A DNA stretch of 64,000 bases from JAVVEG01 sp041751425 (GTDB lineage: Bacteria > Pseudomonadota > Gammaproteobacteria > Pseudomonadales > Pseudohongiellaceae). The position numbers and the translations under genes were made by a program. The notes beneath the pieces are model-generated. The model searched no databases. It saw nothing but the letters and a program-made list of their open reading frames with translations, and had not been told where the DNA came from. Numbering within the stretch: the stretch's first letter is position 1; each line of letters starts with the position of its first letter. The stretch spans positions 1-64,000 of the forward strand of contig JBGSXL010000008.1 of assembly GCA_041751425.1 (NCBI GenBank). The letters run 5' to 3'. Below are positions 8,558-17,524 of this stretch, piece after piece.

Positions 8558-9346
8558 ATGAACAATAAGAATAAAACCGGCTCAGAACTGACACAGACAC
8601 ATGAAACGTCCCTGTCCCGCCGCGACTTGTTAAAAGGTGTCGGCCTGAGCGGAGCGGCTCTGCTAACCGGAGCGAGCAACCCGGCCATCGCCCAGTCAAT
8701 CAATACACAGTCAACCAATGACCAGGTGTCCCATGACCAGTTGTCTGATGTACAGACCAGCCCGGTTCGCATCCGTGTCACCGAAGCATTCGAAACACTA
8801 ACCGCTGCAGAAAGCTATGCACTTGACGCCTTCGCCTCCCGCATCCTGCCCAGCGATGACGGCACACCCGGCGCTCACGAAGCGCGCGCCGTACACTACA
8901 TCGATCGTGGTTTGACCAGCGCCATGGCGGCATCACGAGAAATGTACGCCACAGGCCTCGCTGCACTGGATGCCCATGCCATGGAGGTTGGCGGCACCCC
9001 ATTTTACAGGCTGCCAACCAGCACGCAGGATGCCATCATCGACGCGATGACCCGCAACGCTATCCCCAGCTTTCCCATGCTGAACACGGGTTTCTTCAAC
9101 ACGGTCCGCAATCACACCATCGACGGCACGTTCAGTGATCCGTACTACGGTGGCAACCGCGACTTCGTGGGCTGGGACATGATCGGCTATCCCGGTGTGC
9201 GTGCTGTGGCAAATTCAGAGGAGATCCGTCAGGGCCGTGCGCTGGCGCCAAGCCGACAATCCGCTTACGACATGCCTTCTTACACCAAGGACCCGGCTGA
9301 CCCTTCGGTATCCTCTGCAACCGGAGGACCCGCTCATGGCCAATGA
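8558..9346 (+). CDS. Tat-exported gluconate 2-dehydrogenase subunit 3-like protein
   Basis: 262 residues. A twin-arginine signal (SLSRRDLLKGVGLSGAALLTG, split here as SRRDLLK then a hydrophobic run, about 19-40) marks export in folded form. The mature part resembles the small (gamma) subunit of membrane-bound gluconate or FAD-dependent sugar dehydrogenases (LTAAESYALDAFASRILPSDDGTPGAHEARAVHYID in pieces: LDAFASRILPSDDGTPGA about 89-106, then EARAVHYIDRGL). In that family the small subunit carries the Tat signal and exports the flavoprotein with it. The next gene, a GMC flavoprotein without a signal of its own, overlaps its end by 11 bases, which fits such a hitch-hiker pair. Confidence 0.9.
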   Translation: MNNKNKTGSELTQTHETSLSRRDLLKGVGLSGAALLTGASNPAIAQSINTQSTNDQVSHDQLSDVQTSPVRIRVTEAFETLTAAESYALDAFASRILPSDDGTPGAHEARAVHYIDRGLTSAMAASREMYATGLAALDAHAMEVGGTPFYRLPTSTQDAIIDAMTRNAIPSFPMLNTGFFNTVRNHTIDGTFSDPYYGGNRDFVGWDMIGYPGVRAVANSEEIRQGRALAPSRQSAYDMPSYTKDPADPSVSSATGGPAHGQ

Positions 9347-11042
9347 AAATGCGCGCACGGATGTAGTGGTGATCGGCCTGGGTGCGGTGGGCGGTGTGGC
9401 AATATTGCCGCTGGTGAACGCTGGCCTGAATGTCATTGGTCTGGAAGCCGGCGGCTGGATGACGACACGCGACTTCGCGCCCGATGAAGTCCGCAACAAT
9501 ATGCGTGATTGGCCGCAGGCAGTGCCCAAAGCCAAGAACGAAATTCCCACTGTGCGCGCCAACATTAACTTCGAGGCGGTGCAAGGTGGCGGTCATCCCA
9601 TGATGAACGGCGTGGGTGGCACCTCGCTGCACTATTGGGCGCAGAGTTGGCGTCTGAATCCGTGGGATTTCAAAACGGTGAGTGAGACCACGCGCCGCTA
9701 TGGTGCCCATCGCCTGCCTGTGGATTCCACGATCGAGGATTGGCCGATCAGCTACGAGGATCTGGAACCTTATTACGATACCGTGGAATACGCGCTGGGA
9801 GTCTCCGGCAACGCGGGCAATATTAATGGTGCGTTGCAACCTAATGGCAATCGTTTTGAGGGAGCACGGGCACGGGCCTATCCCATGCCGGGTCTGCGAA
9901 GTTCAGTGTTCACCGACTTGATGAGTGATGCTGCGCGACAACTTGGGTGGCATCCTTTTCAGGGGCCGGCCGCTATAAATTCTGAAGTTTATGGGGATCG
10001 CCCCGGCTGTTTGTATCACGGATTCTGCGACCGGGGCGGGTGTCACGTGGCAGCCAAGAGTTCCACGGCGGTCACTACTATTCCGGAGGCGTTAAAATCG
10101 GGGCGCTTGAAGGTGATCACGCATGCGCGCGTGCTCAGAATCGTCAACGATGCAGATGGTCGTGCTACGGGGGTGGAGTATCTGGCGGGTAATCAGGTGA
10201 TGTTTCAGCCTGCTGATGCGGTGTTGTTGGCCAGCCATACCTATGAGAACAGCCGCTTACTTTTGTTGTCGAGGTCGCGTCAGTTTCCGAACGGGCTGGC
10301 CAATAATAGCAGTCAGGTGGGGGAGCATTATCTCAGCCATCATCAAGGTTCGCCGGTTACCGCTTTGTTCCCTCGCGATTTGCACAACTGGTACGGACTG
10401 CCCGCGCAGGGAGTTGCCATTGATGAGTGGGCCGATGACAACTTCGATCATAGCGATCTGGATTTCATCGGCGGCGGCAATCTGTGGGTGCACACCAATC
10501 GCCGACCTATCGCAGCGGCGAAAATGTCCACCTTCGACCAGGTGCCGAACTGGGGCGCGAAATGGAAAGCTTTCATCAGCGAGAATGCTGACCGCACGAA
10601 CAGCTCTTACGTTCAGAAAACCACACTGCCTTATCGCGGCAACCGCCTGGATCTGGACCCATTGGTAAAAGATAAACTTGGCTTTCCCGTCATCCGCATT
10701 ACCGGCGAGTATCGCGAGAATGAGCAACGCATTGCTGCATTCACACAGGACAGGATGGAGGAATGGTATAGAGCAGCGGGAGCGATACAGATAATTCGCT
10801 CCGGACTCGGTGGCGCGATGGGCGCCTCGACGCACGCCTATGGTGGCACGCGCATGGGTGACAATCCGCAAACCAATGTCACTAATCGCTTCGGCTTTGC
10901 CCACGAGGTGAAGAACCTGGGCGTGCTTGGTGCATCCGTGATGGGCACCAGCGGCGCCAGGAATCCCACACTGACGGCGCAAGCACTGGCATGGAGAACG
11001 GCCGAGCACCTAGCGCAGAACTGGGACACAATCACGCGTTGA
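9336..11042 (+). CDS. GMC-family FAD oxidoreductase, gluconate/sugar dehydrogenase large subunit-like
   Basis: 568 residues from the ATG at 9336, chosen because GGAGG (9323-9327) stands eight bases upstream and the FAD-binding motif (VVVIGLGAVGG, about 10-20) then sits at the N-terminus. The open frame runs back to 9195 without support. Further motifs: GVGGTSLHYWA (92-102), a Cys cluster C225-x5-C231-x4-C236, GMC active-site H500 in STHAYGGTRMGDNP, and N543 in GTSGARNPTLTAQAL. The Cys cluster recalls the iron-sulphur site of three-subunit FAD glucose dehydrogenases; this is an inference. It probably forms a periplasmic complex with the upstream Tat subunit. No cytochrome c subunit is adjacent, so the electron acceptor is unknown. 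Confidence 0.92.
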   Translation: MANENARTDVVVIGLGAVGGVAILPLVNAGLNVIGLEAGGWMTTRDFAPDEVRNNMRDWPQAVPKAKNEIPTVRANINFEAVQGGGHPMMNGVGGTSLHYWAQSWRLNPWDFKTVSETTRRYGAHRLPVDSTIEDWPISYEDLEPYYDTVEYALGVSGNAGNINGALQPNGNRFEGARARAYPMPGLRSSVFTDLMSDAARQLGWHPFQGPAAINSEVYGDRPGCLYHGFCDRGGCHVAAKSSTAVTTIPEALKSGRLKVITHARVLRIVNDADGRATGVEYLAGNQVMFQPADAVLLASHTYENSRLLLLSRSRQFPNGLANNSSQVGEHYLSHHQGSPVTALFPRDLHNWYGLPAQGVAIDEWADDNFDHSDLDFIGGGNLWVHTNRRPIAAAKMSTFDQVPNWGAKWKAFISENADRTNSSYVQKTTLPYRGNRLDLDPLVKDKLGFPVIRITGEYRENEQRIAAFTQDRMEEWYRAAGAIQIIRSGLGGAMGASTHAYGGTRMGDNPQTNVTNRFGFAHEVKNLGVLGASVMGTSGARNPTLTAQALAWRTAEHLAQNWDTITR

Positions 11043-11056
11043 ATAAATGAGTTGGG

Positions 11057-11145
11057 AATAAATGGGGTCAGAGTAAATATACAGTACTGTATATTTACTC
11101 TGACCCCATTTATTCGTACTGTATATTTACTCTGACCCCATTTAT
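11057..11145. repeat. 58-bp perfect palindrome plus an extra half arm (copy 1)
   Basis: 11057-11114 is a perfect inverted repeat centred on AGTACT at 11083-11088. Each arm contains GGGGTCAGAGTAAA and ends in AATAAAT. The right arm is repeated at 11117-11145. It lies between the convergent 3' ends of the GMC oxidoreductase and czcA, where the transcript hairpin could stop transcription from both sides. Closely related copies are at 17441-17498 and 18798-18855. The core looks like REP-type palindromes spread by IS200-like tyrosine transposases, from memory and unverified. Confidence 0.93.
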
Positions 11146-14100
11146 CTACATGTGACGTGCTCCGTGCACCAGCCGATACAACGCAGGCAACACAAACAGC
11201 GTCAGCAAGGTGGACGAGATAATTCCCCCAATCACCACCGTTGCCAACGGGCGCTGTACTTCTGAACCAATACCCGTATTTAGTGCCATTGGCACAAAAC
11301 CCAGAGATGCCACCAATGCCGTCATCAGTACCGGCCTGAGCCTGCCGATTGCGCCTTCGATGATGGCATGGTCAAGCCCGCTTCCTTGTGCGCGCAAGTC
11401 GCGAATAAATGACAGCATCACCAGACCATTAAGCACGGCAACACCAGACAGAGCAATAAAACCGACACCCGCGGAAATGGATAAAGGGATATCACGCACA
11501 AGCAAGGCCAACACGCCGCCGGTCAACGCCAGTGGCACGCCGGTAAAAATAATTGCAGAGTCGCGAATAGACCCCAGCGCCATAACCAGCAACATGACAA
11601 TCAGGAACAAGGTAGCGGGTACCACAATCAGCAGACGTTGAGACGCTGATTGAAGTTGCTCAAACGTACCTCCGTACTCTATCCAGTAACCCGGCGGTAT
11701 TTCAACATTACTGGCAACGGCCTGTTGTACATCCGCTACAAAGGAGCCAAGGTCACGGCCGCGCACGTTTGCTGTGACAACCACCCGGCGTTTACCGTTT
11801 TCGCGATAGACCTGATTGTAGCCAGTGCTGATGCTGATATCCGTGAGCTCCCCCAACGGCACATAGCTCCCATCCGCCAATAAGACAGGCAGATACCGAT
11901 ACGCATCCGGGTTGCCGCGTAAATCTTCCGCCAGACGTACTACGATATCGGAGCGCTGGTCGCCCTCATAAAACTGTCCTGCTACAGCACCACCCAGCGC
12001 CATGGCTAGCGTGTCCTGCAATTCCGTTATGCTGAGACCCAGACGCGCCAGCATCTCTCGTCGCGGCTCAAGTGTCATCACTGGCAGACCGGTGGTTTGT
12101 TCTAAAGCAAGATCGGCAACACCGGGAATATCCGCTAACAAATCTTCGATGTCCCCACCCAGTGCAATCAATTGATCAAAATCATCACCAAATACTTGAA
12201 TAGCCAATTCGCTGCGGACTCCGGCAATGAGCTCGTTGAAACGCATCTGTATCGGTTGCAGAAACTCGTAACGGTTACCGGGGACAGGTGTAACAATCGC
12301 CTCCAACTCGGCTACTACCTGTGCTTTGGGTTTCGACGGATCTGGCCACTGATCACGCTCCTTCAGAATAATGAAGGTATCAGCCACGCTGGGCGGCATG
12401 GGGTCAGTTGCCACTTCAGCACTGCCAATTTTGGAAAATACCCGCTCCACTTCGGGCATGGTGCTCACTTGTTCCTCCAACTGAAACTGCAGCGCAATGG
12501 CCTGTTCCAGCGAAGTACCGGGAATACGCAGCGCGTGCATGGCTATATCGCCTTCATCCAGATTGGGCACAAACTCGGTACCCATACGCAGAGCCAATGT
12601 TGCACACACGCTAACAAGGGCAACCGCCAACACGATCACAAGCACACGCAGTTTCAAGGCAATATTTAATGCCGGCCGGTAAAGAGAACGCGCCGCTAAC
12701 ATGATCGGGTTTTTCTTCTCAATCACCGGTTTGCTGAACAGCATGGCAACACAGGCTGGAACAAAGGTGATGGAGAGCAGCATGCCACTGAGCAGTGCGA
12801 TCACAACAGTAATTGCCATCGGGTGGAACATTTTGCCCTCAACGCCTTCCAGAGCAAAAATCGGGATGTAAACAGCAGTGATGATGAACACACCAAACAG
12901 TGCCGGACGTATCACTTCGCGTGTTGCCTCAGATACCACTTCAAGTCGGCGCTTGAGCTCCAACCTGCCGTTTACGCTGGCTTCACTGAGCCGCCGCAGA
13001 CAGTTCTCTACAATGATCACACTGCCGTCAATAATCAGACCAAAGTCAAGCGCACCCAGACTCATCAGATTGGCGCTGACACGGCTTTGGACCATACCGG
13101 TAATGGTCATCAGCATCGCGATGGGGATCACAGCCGCCGTCAATATGGCAGCGCGAATATTGCCGAGCAGCAAAAACAACACAGCAATTACCAGTAAGGC
13201 ACCTTCCAGCAGATTTTTCTGCACTGTCTGTAGGGTTTTGTCGACCAATGTAGTCCGGTTGTAAACCGCCGTGGCTGTTATGCCAGGTGGCAGACTCGCC
13301 TGAATCTCCTGCAGACGAATGGCTGTGTTATTGGCGACTTCACGACTGTTTTCACCGATCAACATAAACACTGTGCTCATCACCACTTCACGTCCGTCCT
13401 GTGTTGCAGCGCCGGAACGCAGCTCCTGCCCGACAGATACCGTGGCAACATCACTCACCCGCACCGGCACACTGTCGCGCTGAGTGATGGCAATATTGCG
13501 CAGATCATCAAGATTGGTCGCCTGCCCGGGCACGCGCATCAGCAGCTGTGAGCCGTTGCTCTCGATAAATCCTACCCCTCTGTTGCTGTTGTCGCGTTGC
13601 AGGGCGTCGAACAGATCTGAACTGCTGACTCCGTAGGCGAGCAGTCTGGAGGGGTCGGGTGCCACCAGAATTTCCTTCTTGAAACCGCCAATGGGATTGA
13701 CCTCAACCACACCGGGTACTCGCAATAATTGCGGCCGGATGATCCAGTCGTGCACGCTGCGCAAATCAATTGGTGTTACCAGCGAACCATCGGCGTTGGT
13801 TGCGCCGGGCTCAGCATCCACAGTGAACATGAATATTTCGCCAAGACCTGTTGCAATTGGCCCCATTTCCGGTTCGAGTCCCTGGGGTAAGTCATTGCGG
13901 GCTCTGGAAAGGCGTTCACCGACCTGTTGGCGCGCAAAGTAAATATCGGTGCCGTCTGCAAACACGGCGGTGACTTGCGACAGACCATAACGTGAGACAG
14001 ATCTTGTATAGGACAAGCCGGGCATACCACTCATGGCGTTTTCCAACGCAAAGGTGATGCGCTGTTCCACTTCCAGTGGTGTATAGCCGGGCGCCGGTGT

Positions 14101-14250
14101 GTTGACAGCCACCTGCACATTGGTGATATCCGGCACGGCATCAATCGGCAGGCGATTAAAATTCCAAATGCCCAAACCGACCAACATCAGGGTCAATACA
14201 AGAATCAAACCGCGACGCTCTAACGAAAAATTAATGATTGCTGCAAGCAT
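11146..14250 (-). CDS. czcA: CzcA-type heavy-metal RND efflux transporter
   Basis: 1034 residues, the usual length of HME-RND proton/cation antiporters that drive tripartite export of divalent metals. Twelve membrane segments are expected; helices near residues 14-30, 345-390 and 440-490 are visible. The proton-relay motif in TM4 is DFGLIIDGSVIIVEN with D402, D408 and E415, the same numbering as in CzcA of Cupriavidus. DFG-x3-DG-x4-VEN points to the Zn/Co/Cd group rather than the Cu/Ag group, with Ser instead of the usual Ala after DG. It is the last gene of a minus-strand operon; it begins nine bases after czcB and ends at a large palindrome. The exact metal is an inference. Confidence 0.95.
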   Translation of the reverse strand: MLAAIINFSLERRGLILVLTLMLVGLGIWNFNRLPIDAVPDITNVQVAVNTPAPGYTPLEVEQRITFALENAMSGMPGLSYTRSVSRYGLSQVTAVFADGTDIYFARQQVGERLSRARNDLPQGLEPEMGPIATGLGEIFMFTVDAEPGATNADGSLVTPIDLRSVHDWIIRPQLLRVPGVVEVNPIGGFKKEILVAPDPSRLLAYGVSSSDLFDALQRDNSNRGVGFIESNGSQLLMRVPGQATNLDDLRNIAITQRDSVPVRVSDVATVSVGQELRSGAATQDGREVVMSTVFMLIGENSREVANNTAIRLQEIQASLPPGITATAVYNRTTLVDKTLQTVQKNLLEGALLVIAVLFLLLGNIRAAILTAAVIPIAMLMTITGMVQSRVSANLMSLGALDFGLIIDGSVIIVENCLRRLSEASVNGRLELKRRLEVVSEATREVIRPALFGVFIITAVYIPIFALEGVEGKMFHPMAITVVIALLSGMLLSITFVPACVAMLFSKPVIEKKNPIMLAARSLYRPALNIALKLRVLVIVLAVALVSVCATLALRMGTEFVPNLDEGDIAMHALRIPGTSLEQAIALQFQLEEQVSTMPEVERVFSKIGSAEVATDPMPPSVADTFIILKERDQWPDPSKPKAQVVAELEAIVTPVPGNRYEFLQPIQMRFNELIAGVRSELAIQVFGDDFDQLIALGGDIEDLLADIPGVADLALEQTTGLPVMTLEPRREMLARLGLSITELQDTLAMALGGAVAGQFYEGDQRSDIVVRLAEDLRGNPDAYRYLPVLLADGSYVPLGELTDISISTGYNQVYRENGKRRVVVTANVRGRDLGSFVADVQQAVASNVEIPPGYWIEYGGTFEQLQSASQRLLIVVPATLFLIVMLLVMALGSIRDSAIIFTGVPLALTGGVLALLVRDIPLSISAGVGFIALSGVAVLNGLVMLSFIRDLRAQGSGLDHAIIEGAIGRLRPVLMTALVASLGFVPMALNTGIGSEVQRPLATVVIGGIISSTLLTLFVLPALYRLVHGARHM

Positions 14251-14259
14251 AATGATTCC

Positions 14260-15522
14260 TTAGTGGTCGTGAGATGCGCCGTCTTTTTCTACATCCGCTT
14301 TCAGGATGTAACTGTTCTCGGTGACATAACGCGTCCCCGGTTCCAGGCCTCCCAGTATCTCCACCCATTCGTCTGATTGACGTCCCATCTCCAACATCCG
14401 CACTTCAAACTCATTTCCGATTTGTGCGTACACCACGGTGAAGTCACGAAACGCCTGCAGGCCTACGCGTTTTACTGCCAGAGGCACTGCGTGCTCAGCA
14501 ATTCTGATTTGTGCCTGAACCCAGGTGCCAGCGCGCAGCACACCTTGTGGATTTTCCAATATGACTCGGGCGGTCACGGCCTGATTGGCGGCAGTGTCCG
14601 GAAGTATTCTTGCTATGGTGCCTGCAATCGGCGTGCTGGTTACCGACGTGTTAATGCGCACCGGATATCCCACATCAATACGTGCCAGGTCAGTCGAAAA
14701 TACTGCAAGATCAGCCCACACGGTTGAGGTATCGGTAATAGTGAATAAAACACGTCCTGCAGTTTGTTCGCCGCGTAAGGCATTTCTTGCGGTTATCACA
14801 CCACGGATAGGCGCAACAATATCGTAAACGGTGAGGCTCTGATTGCTTTCGATAGTGGCAAGTCTGTCACCTGCGCTGACGCTGTCACCCAATGCGACGG
14901 ACACCGATGCAATTTGTCCGTCAAAGCGAGCAGTAATCTCACTGATACCTTGCGCATCTGCTACGATGCGGCCGTATACCGGTATGGTTTCCTCGATCAC
15001 AGCAGGTCCGGCGATTTCAGTAAGAATTCCCAGGGACTCAACTACGACGGGTTCTATCAACGTACGCCCTTCAAAGCTGTCGTATGCCCAGCGGTGTGTC
15101 GTGTTGTTGTGTGTCGCAGAAACTGACACGTTAAATGAGTGCGGCTCATAGATCACCATATCCCCGCGCAGCGCAGCGCCGGTTGGCACAAAGTTTATGT
15201 CATCCACAATACCACCAAGGCGTGTGAGCTGAACGTTAAGCTTTACGTCGGCTGGATTGACGGGTTGATTCGCGACCGTCGCCCATGCCCGGTATTCGGG
15301 TGGCACACCGGTTTCAAAAATAGCGAGTTCCAGAACGAAGTCGCCGCTGCGCAACAGTCGTCCGTTATTAGGGCCGCGTTCATCAGTTAACGTGCCATCG
15401 TCAATATCAGTTGTTGCCGCACTGTCTGTCGAGTCACCACAAGCGGACAAAAACAGCGTTAATACAAATGCGGCTACCTGAGACAGCGACATGGATTTTA
15501 AAATCTTTATTATTGAATACAT
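14260..15522 (-). CDS. czcB: CzcB-type periplasmic adaptor lipoprotein of RND efflux
   Basis: 420 residues from the ATG at 15522, chosen because GTGAGG stands nine bases upstream; a GTG at 15534 overlapping the czcC stop is possible. A signal peptide ends in a lipobox (FLSAC), so it is a lipoprotein. The body has the membrane-fusion layout: a beta domain, paired lipoyl-like halves (IASVSVALGDSVSAGDRLATIES and later TITARN regions) and a C-terminal segment with VKRVGLQAF. An N-terminal extra domain (about 50-155) resembles the additional domain of CzcB-like adaptors. It links the inner-membrane CzcA to the outer-membrane CzcC. Confidence 0.92.
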   Translation of the reverse strand: MYSIIKILKSMSLSQVAAFVLTLFLSACGDSTDSAATTDIDDGTLTDERGPNNGRLLRSGDFVLELAIFETGVPPEYRAWATVANQPVNPADVKLNVQLTRLGGIVDDINFVPTGAALRGDMVIYEPHSFNVSVSATHNNTTHRWAYDSFEGRTLIEPVVVESLGILTEIAGPAVIEETIPVYGRIVADAQGISEITARFDGQIASVSVALGDSVSAGDRLATIESNQSLTVYDIVAPIRGVITARNALRGEQTAGRVLFTITDTSTVWADLAVFSTDLARIDVGYPVRINTSVTSTPIAGTIARILPDTAANQAVTARVILENPQGVLRAGTWVQAQIRIAEHAVPLAVKRVGLQAFRDFTVVYAQIGNEFEVRMLEMGRQSDEWVEILGGLEPGTRYVTENSYILKADVEKDGASHDH

Positions 15523-15530
15523 GGTCAACC

Positions 15531-16793
15531 TCACTGTGCAGATCCCGCTTGCGCCACGCGCACGCCGGTCAATCGTTCAATTTCAATCATTTTTTGATGC
15601 GCAAGGACGCTGGCCTCCAGTAATTGTTCACGCGCTGTAAGCAAATCGTTTTGCACCTGTAACCACTCCATGTAATTGGCACCGCCCAGCTCATATGCTC
15701 GCCGGACTTCGGTCAATGCCAGTTCGTACTCAGGAATAACATCACTGCGCAATAGGCTGGTAATGTGCAGGCTGTGTTCCAGCTCCTGATGAAACAGAAA
15801 CAGCGCCGTCATGATACGAATGCGCGCTGCTTCTTGCTGCGCAGATGATTGCTGGAGTCTTACGCGAGCCTCTTCAATGCGACCTTGATTCAGGTTGCCG
15901 CGGTGCAACGGAATGGTCACGCCCGCTTCGAATCCCATGTCGGAGCTGCTTTCGATCCGTCGCACGCCTGCGTTGAATCGCCACAATGGGTTTCGCTGTG
16001 CCTGTTCCAGTTGCAGGGTGCTCTCGTACAGACGCTGCTCGGACAAAAAACGCGTCAGATCAGGATTCTGAGTAATACGCGTTTCGAGCACGGAGAAGGC
16101 CTCAATTTCGGGCAGCTGCAGCAGATCGCCTTCAACACGGTTGAATTCTGGTTGGAGTTCTGCCCATTGCGCTGCGATGCGGTGATACAGTCCGATCAAC
16201 TCGTGGCTGAGGTCTTCGTGTACCAGTTTGCGCATGGCTAACTCTGCCCGTGCCCGGGCCCGGTCTGATCGCGGCGCGTTGCCAGTTTCAACTCGAAGGT
16301 CGATGGTAGCGACAGCTTCTTCAGTCAGAGCAATCGCCTGTTCCGCGAGTTGCACTCTTGCCTGATGCGCCAGAGCCTGGGTGTAGTAACGCGCAGTCTG
16401 TGCGGCGGCATCAAGGCGCATGACTTCTGCATCACTGGCCAGTACCAGAGATCCAGTGCGTGCGGCGTCAATTCGACGTTGCCGCAACTGGCCTTCGAGT
16501 ACCCAACTGATGCTTACGGTGGTCTGTGCACCAGATAGCGCCTGCGCCACACCTGTGCCCAGCACATCCTCAACGGATACATTCAGCTCTGGTCTTGGGG
16601 ACAACCCGGCTTGCAGTATCACACTGTCCTGCACCCGCATCTCATAGCCAAATGCGTGCAGGTCCGGGTTATCAGTTAAGGTGTTGCTGATCGCCTGTTC
16701 AAGCGTGATGCTCTCCGCGCCTGCTGACAGACCGGACACGAAAAGCAAAGCGGTGGACACCGCAACTGCGATAATCAGTTTTCGAGCTCGCAT
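15531..16793 (-). CDS. czcC: CzcC-type outer-membrane factor of metal efflux
   Basis: 420 residues from the ATG at 16793, chosen because AAGGAG precedes it and a clean signal peptide follows (MRARKLIIAVAVSTALLFVS, cleavage after SAGA). The frame stays open back to 17036, but that part is Cys/His/Pro-rich and unlike any protein. The mature part begins ESITLEQAISNTLTDNPDL and contains the repeated long helices of TolC/OEP proteins, including a heptad-rich segment around LAEQAIALTEEAVATIDLRVETG. It forms the outer-membrane channel of the CzcCBA pump. Its stop lies just before the czcB start. Confidence 0.93.
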   Translation of the reverse strand: MRARKLIIAVAVSTALLFVSGLSAGAESITLEQAISNTLTDNPDLHAFGYEMRVQDSVILQAGLSPRPELNVSVEDVLGTGVAQALSGAQTTVSISWVLEGQLRQRRIDAARTGSLVLASDAEVMRLDAAAQTARYYTQALAHQARVQLAEQAIALTEEAVATIDLRVETGNAPRSDRARARAELAMRKLVHEDLSHELIGLYHRIAAQWAELQPEFNRVEGDLLQLPEIEAFSVLETRITQNPDLTRFLSEQRLYESTLQLEQAQRNPLWRFNAGVRRIESSSDMGFEAGVTIPLHRGNLNQGRIEEARVRLQQSSAQQEAARIRIMTALFLFHQELEHSLHITSLLRSDVIPEYELALTEVRRAYELGGANYMEWLQVQNDLLTAREQLLEASVLAHQKMIEIERLTGVRVAQAGSAQ

Positions 16794-16897
16794 GACGGGC
16801 TCCTTATTCAACAAGAAAGCTGTGCGATAGCAAACCAATACACATCGCTGCCAGTAAAGGCAGTCGCACTGAATTGGGCTCAATTGAATCGAAGAAA

Positions 16898-16912
16898 CGG
16901 GGTGGAACCCCG
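16898..16912. terminator. GC-rich hairpin between the His-rich gene and czcC
   Basis: CGGGGT (16898-16903) and ACCCCG (16907-16912) form a 6-bp stem with a 3-base loop, two bases after the stop of the His-rich gene on the minus strand, followed by a short T-rich stretch. It could be a weak terminator or processing site that lowers expression of the pump relative to the first gene of the operon. Confidence 0.35.
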
Positions 16913-16914
16913 AA

Positions 16915-17334
16915 CTACAGTTGCACAGGGGGCGGGACGGCTGGTGCGTAACTGGGCGAGTTGTGAGCAAGCCTGTAGGGTGTGAGCGGATGGGTATCGG
17001 GCGTGTGAAAATCAAAGGCGAACAATGCAGGTACATCCATGTTCAGTTGAAAGTTTATGCCGTGTTTGTGTTGGTGGTCGTGGAAGTCGCCGGCATTTTC
17101 ATGCTGTACGCCATCGCTTTGATCTACGGAATTGCTCTGGTTGTGGTTATGATCATGGTCGTGTTTATGTTCGTGTTCGTGTTCGTGTTCATGCGAGTGC
17201 TGGGAATGGTGATCGTGCGGGATTGCTTTGCCGAATGGGTGAAGTTCGTCTGGCATAGCGGCAGACTCGATGGCCCCCAATGCCAGGGAGTAGTGCATGA
17301 TCAGCAGCAAGGCAAAAACAATCTTTGTGTACAC
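16915..17334 (-). CDS. Exported His-rich putative metal-binding protein, first gene of the czc operon
   Basis: 139 residues. A signal peptide (about 1-25, ending LALGAIESA) is followed by a His/Asp/Glu stretch at about 40-64, including HEHEHEHEHKHDHDHNHN. A second His cluster (HDHQHKH) lies near residue 88. The C-terminal third is free of such repeats and ends Pro-rich (APAVPPPVQL). Such segments bind Zn, Ni, Co or Cu loosely. As the first gene of the czcCBA unit it may buffer or sense periplasmic metal, comparable in position to CzcI/CzcE-type proteins, though I see no real similarity to them. The coding DNA contains a GTTCGT-like hexamer run. An open frame on the opposite strand (16921-17370) is judged a shadow. 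Confidence 0.75.
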   Translation of the reverse strand: MYTKIVFALLLIMHYSLALGAIESAAMPDELHPFGKAIPHDHHSQHSHEHEHEHEHKHDHDHNHNQSNSVDQSDGVQHENAGDFHDHQHKHGINFQLNMDVPALFAFDFHTPDTHPLTPYRLAHNSPSYAPAVPPPVQL

Positions 17335-17363
17335 GGTTCACACTCAGAACAATTAGTGCTAGG

Positions 17364-17393
17364 AGCTTAGCACCGTGCATAACAAACGGTCAA
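17364..17393 (-). promoter_or_regulatory. Possible promoter of the czc operon
   Basis: On the minus strand TTGACC (17388-17393) and TAAGCT (17364-17369) are 18 bases apart, 30 bases before the start codon of the His-rich gene. The interrupted inverted sequence GCTAGGAGCTTAGC overlaps the -10 region and could be an operator for a metal-responsive repressor. No regulator gene is adjacent. Confidence 0.3.
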
Positions 17394-17440
17394 ACCCTCT
17401 CAATGTTACTGAAGTCAGGAGAACTGGGGGCGATAATTGG

Positions 17441-17498
17441 GATAATTGGGGTCAGAGTAAAAATACAGTACTGTATATTTACTCTGACCCCAATTATC
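17441..17498. repeat. 58-bp palindrome with one mismatch (copy 2)
   Basis: Same core as the element at 11057 (arms with GGGGTCAGAGTAAA, centre AGTACT), but both outer ends read GATAATT instead of AATAAAT, and one base in the left arm breaks the symmetry. A partial extra end (GATAATTGG) lies just left at 17432. It lies 27 bases before the ATP-grasp gene and about 100 bases before the divergent czc operon start. Confidence 0.92.
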
Positions 17499-17524
17499 CT
17501 GACTACAATTATTAAATAGAAATC

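Noticed and set aside
9195..9335. N-terminal extension of the GMC oxidoreductase
   Set aside because: Overlaps the upstream subunit gene out of frame; GGAGG and the FAD motif support the ATG at 9336.
9132..11009. Long minus-strand frames opposite the GMC oxidoreductase
   Set aside because: Shadows of a well-supported gene; His/Arg-rich without motifs.
11057..11145. Palindrome as a CRISPR repeat or integron attC site
   Set aside because: Copies are kilobases apart without spacer arrays, and there is no integrase gene or attC consensus.
12172..13264. Plus-strand frames opposite czcA
   Set aside because: Antisense to a canonical RND transporter with conserved motifs; composition is not protein-like.
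16794..17036. N-terminal extension of czcC
   Set aside because: The stretch is Cys/Pro/His-rich and overlaps the His-rich gene; a signal peptide with AAGGAG supports the start at 16793.
17160..17200. Tandem hexamer repeat taken as a mobile or CRISPR-like repeat
   Set aside because: It is the coding sequence of alternating His and Glu; no spacers or array structure.
16921..17370. 149-residue open frame on the plus strand opposite the His-rich gene
   Set aside because: Its Val/Phe-rich run is the antisense of the His/Glu codon repeats; the minus-strand frame has a signal peptide and operon context.
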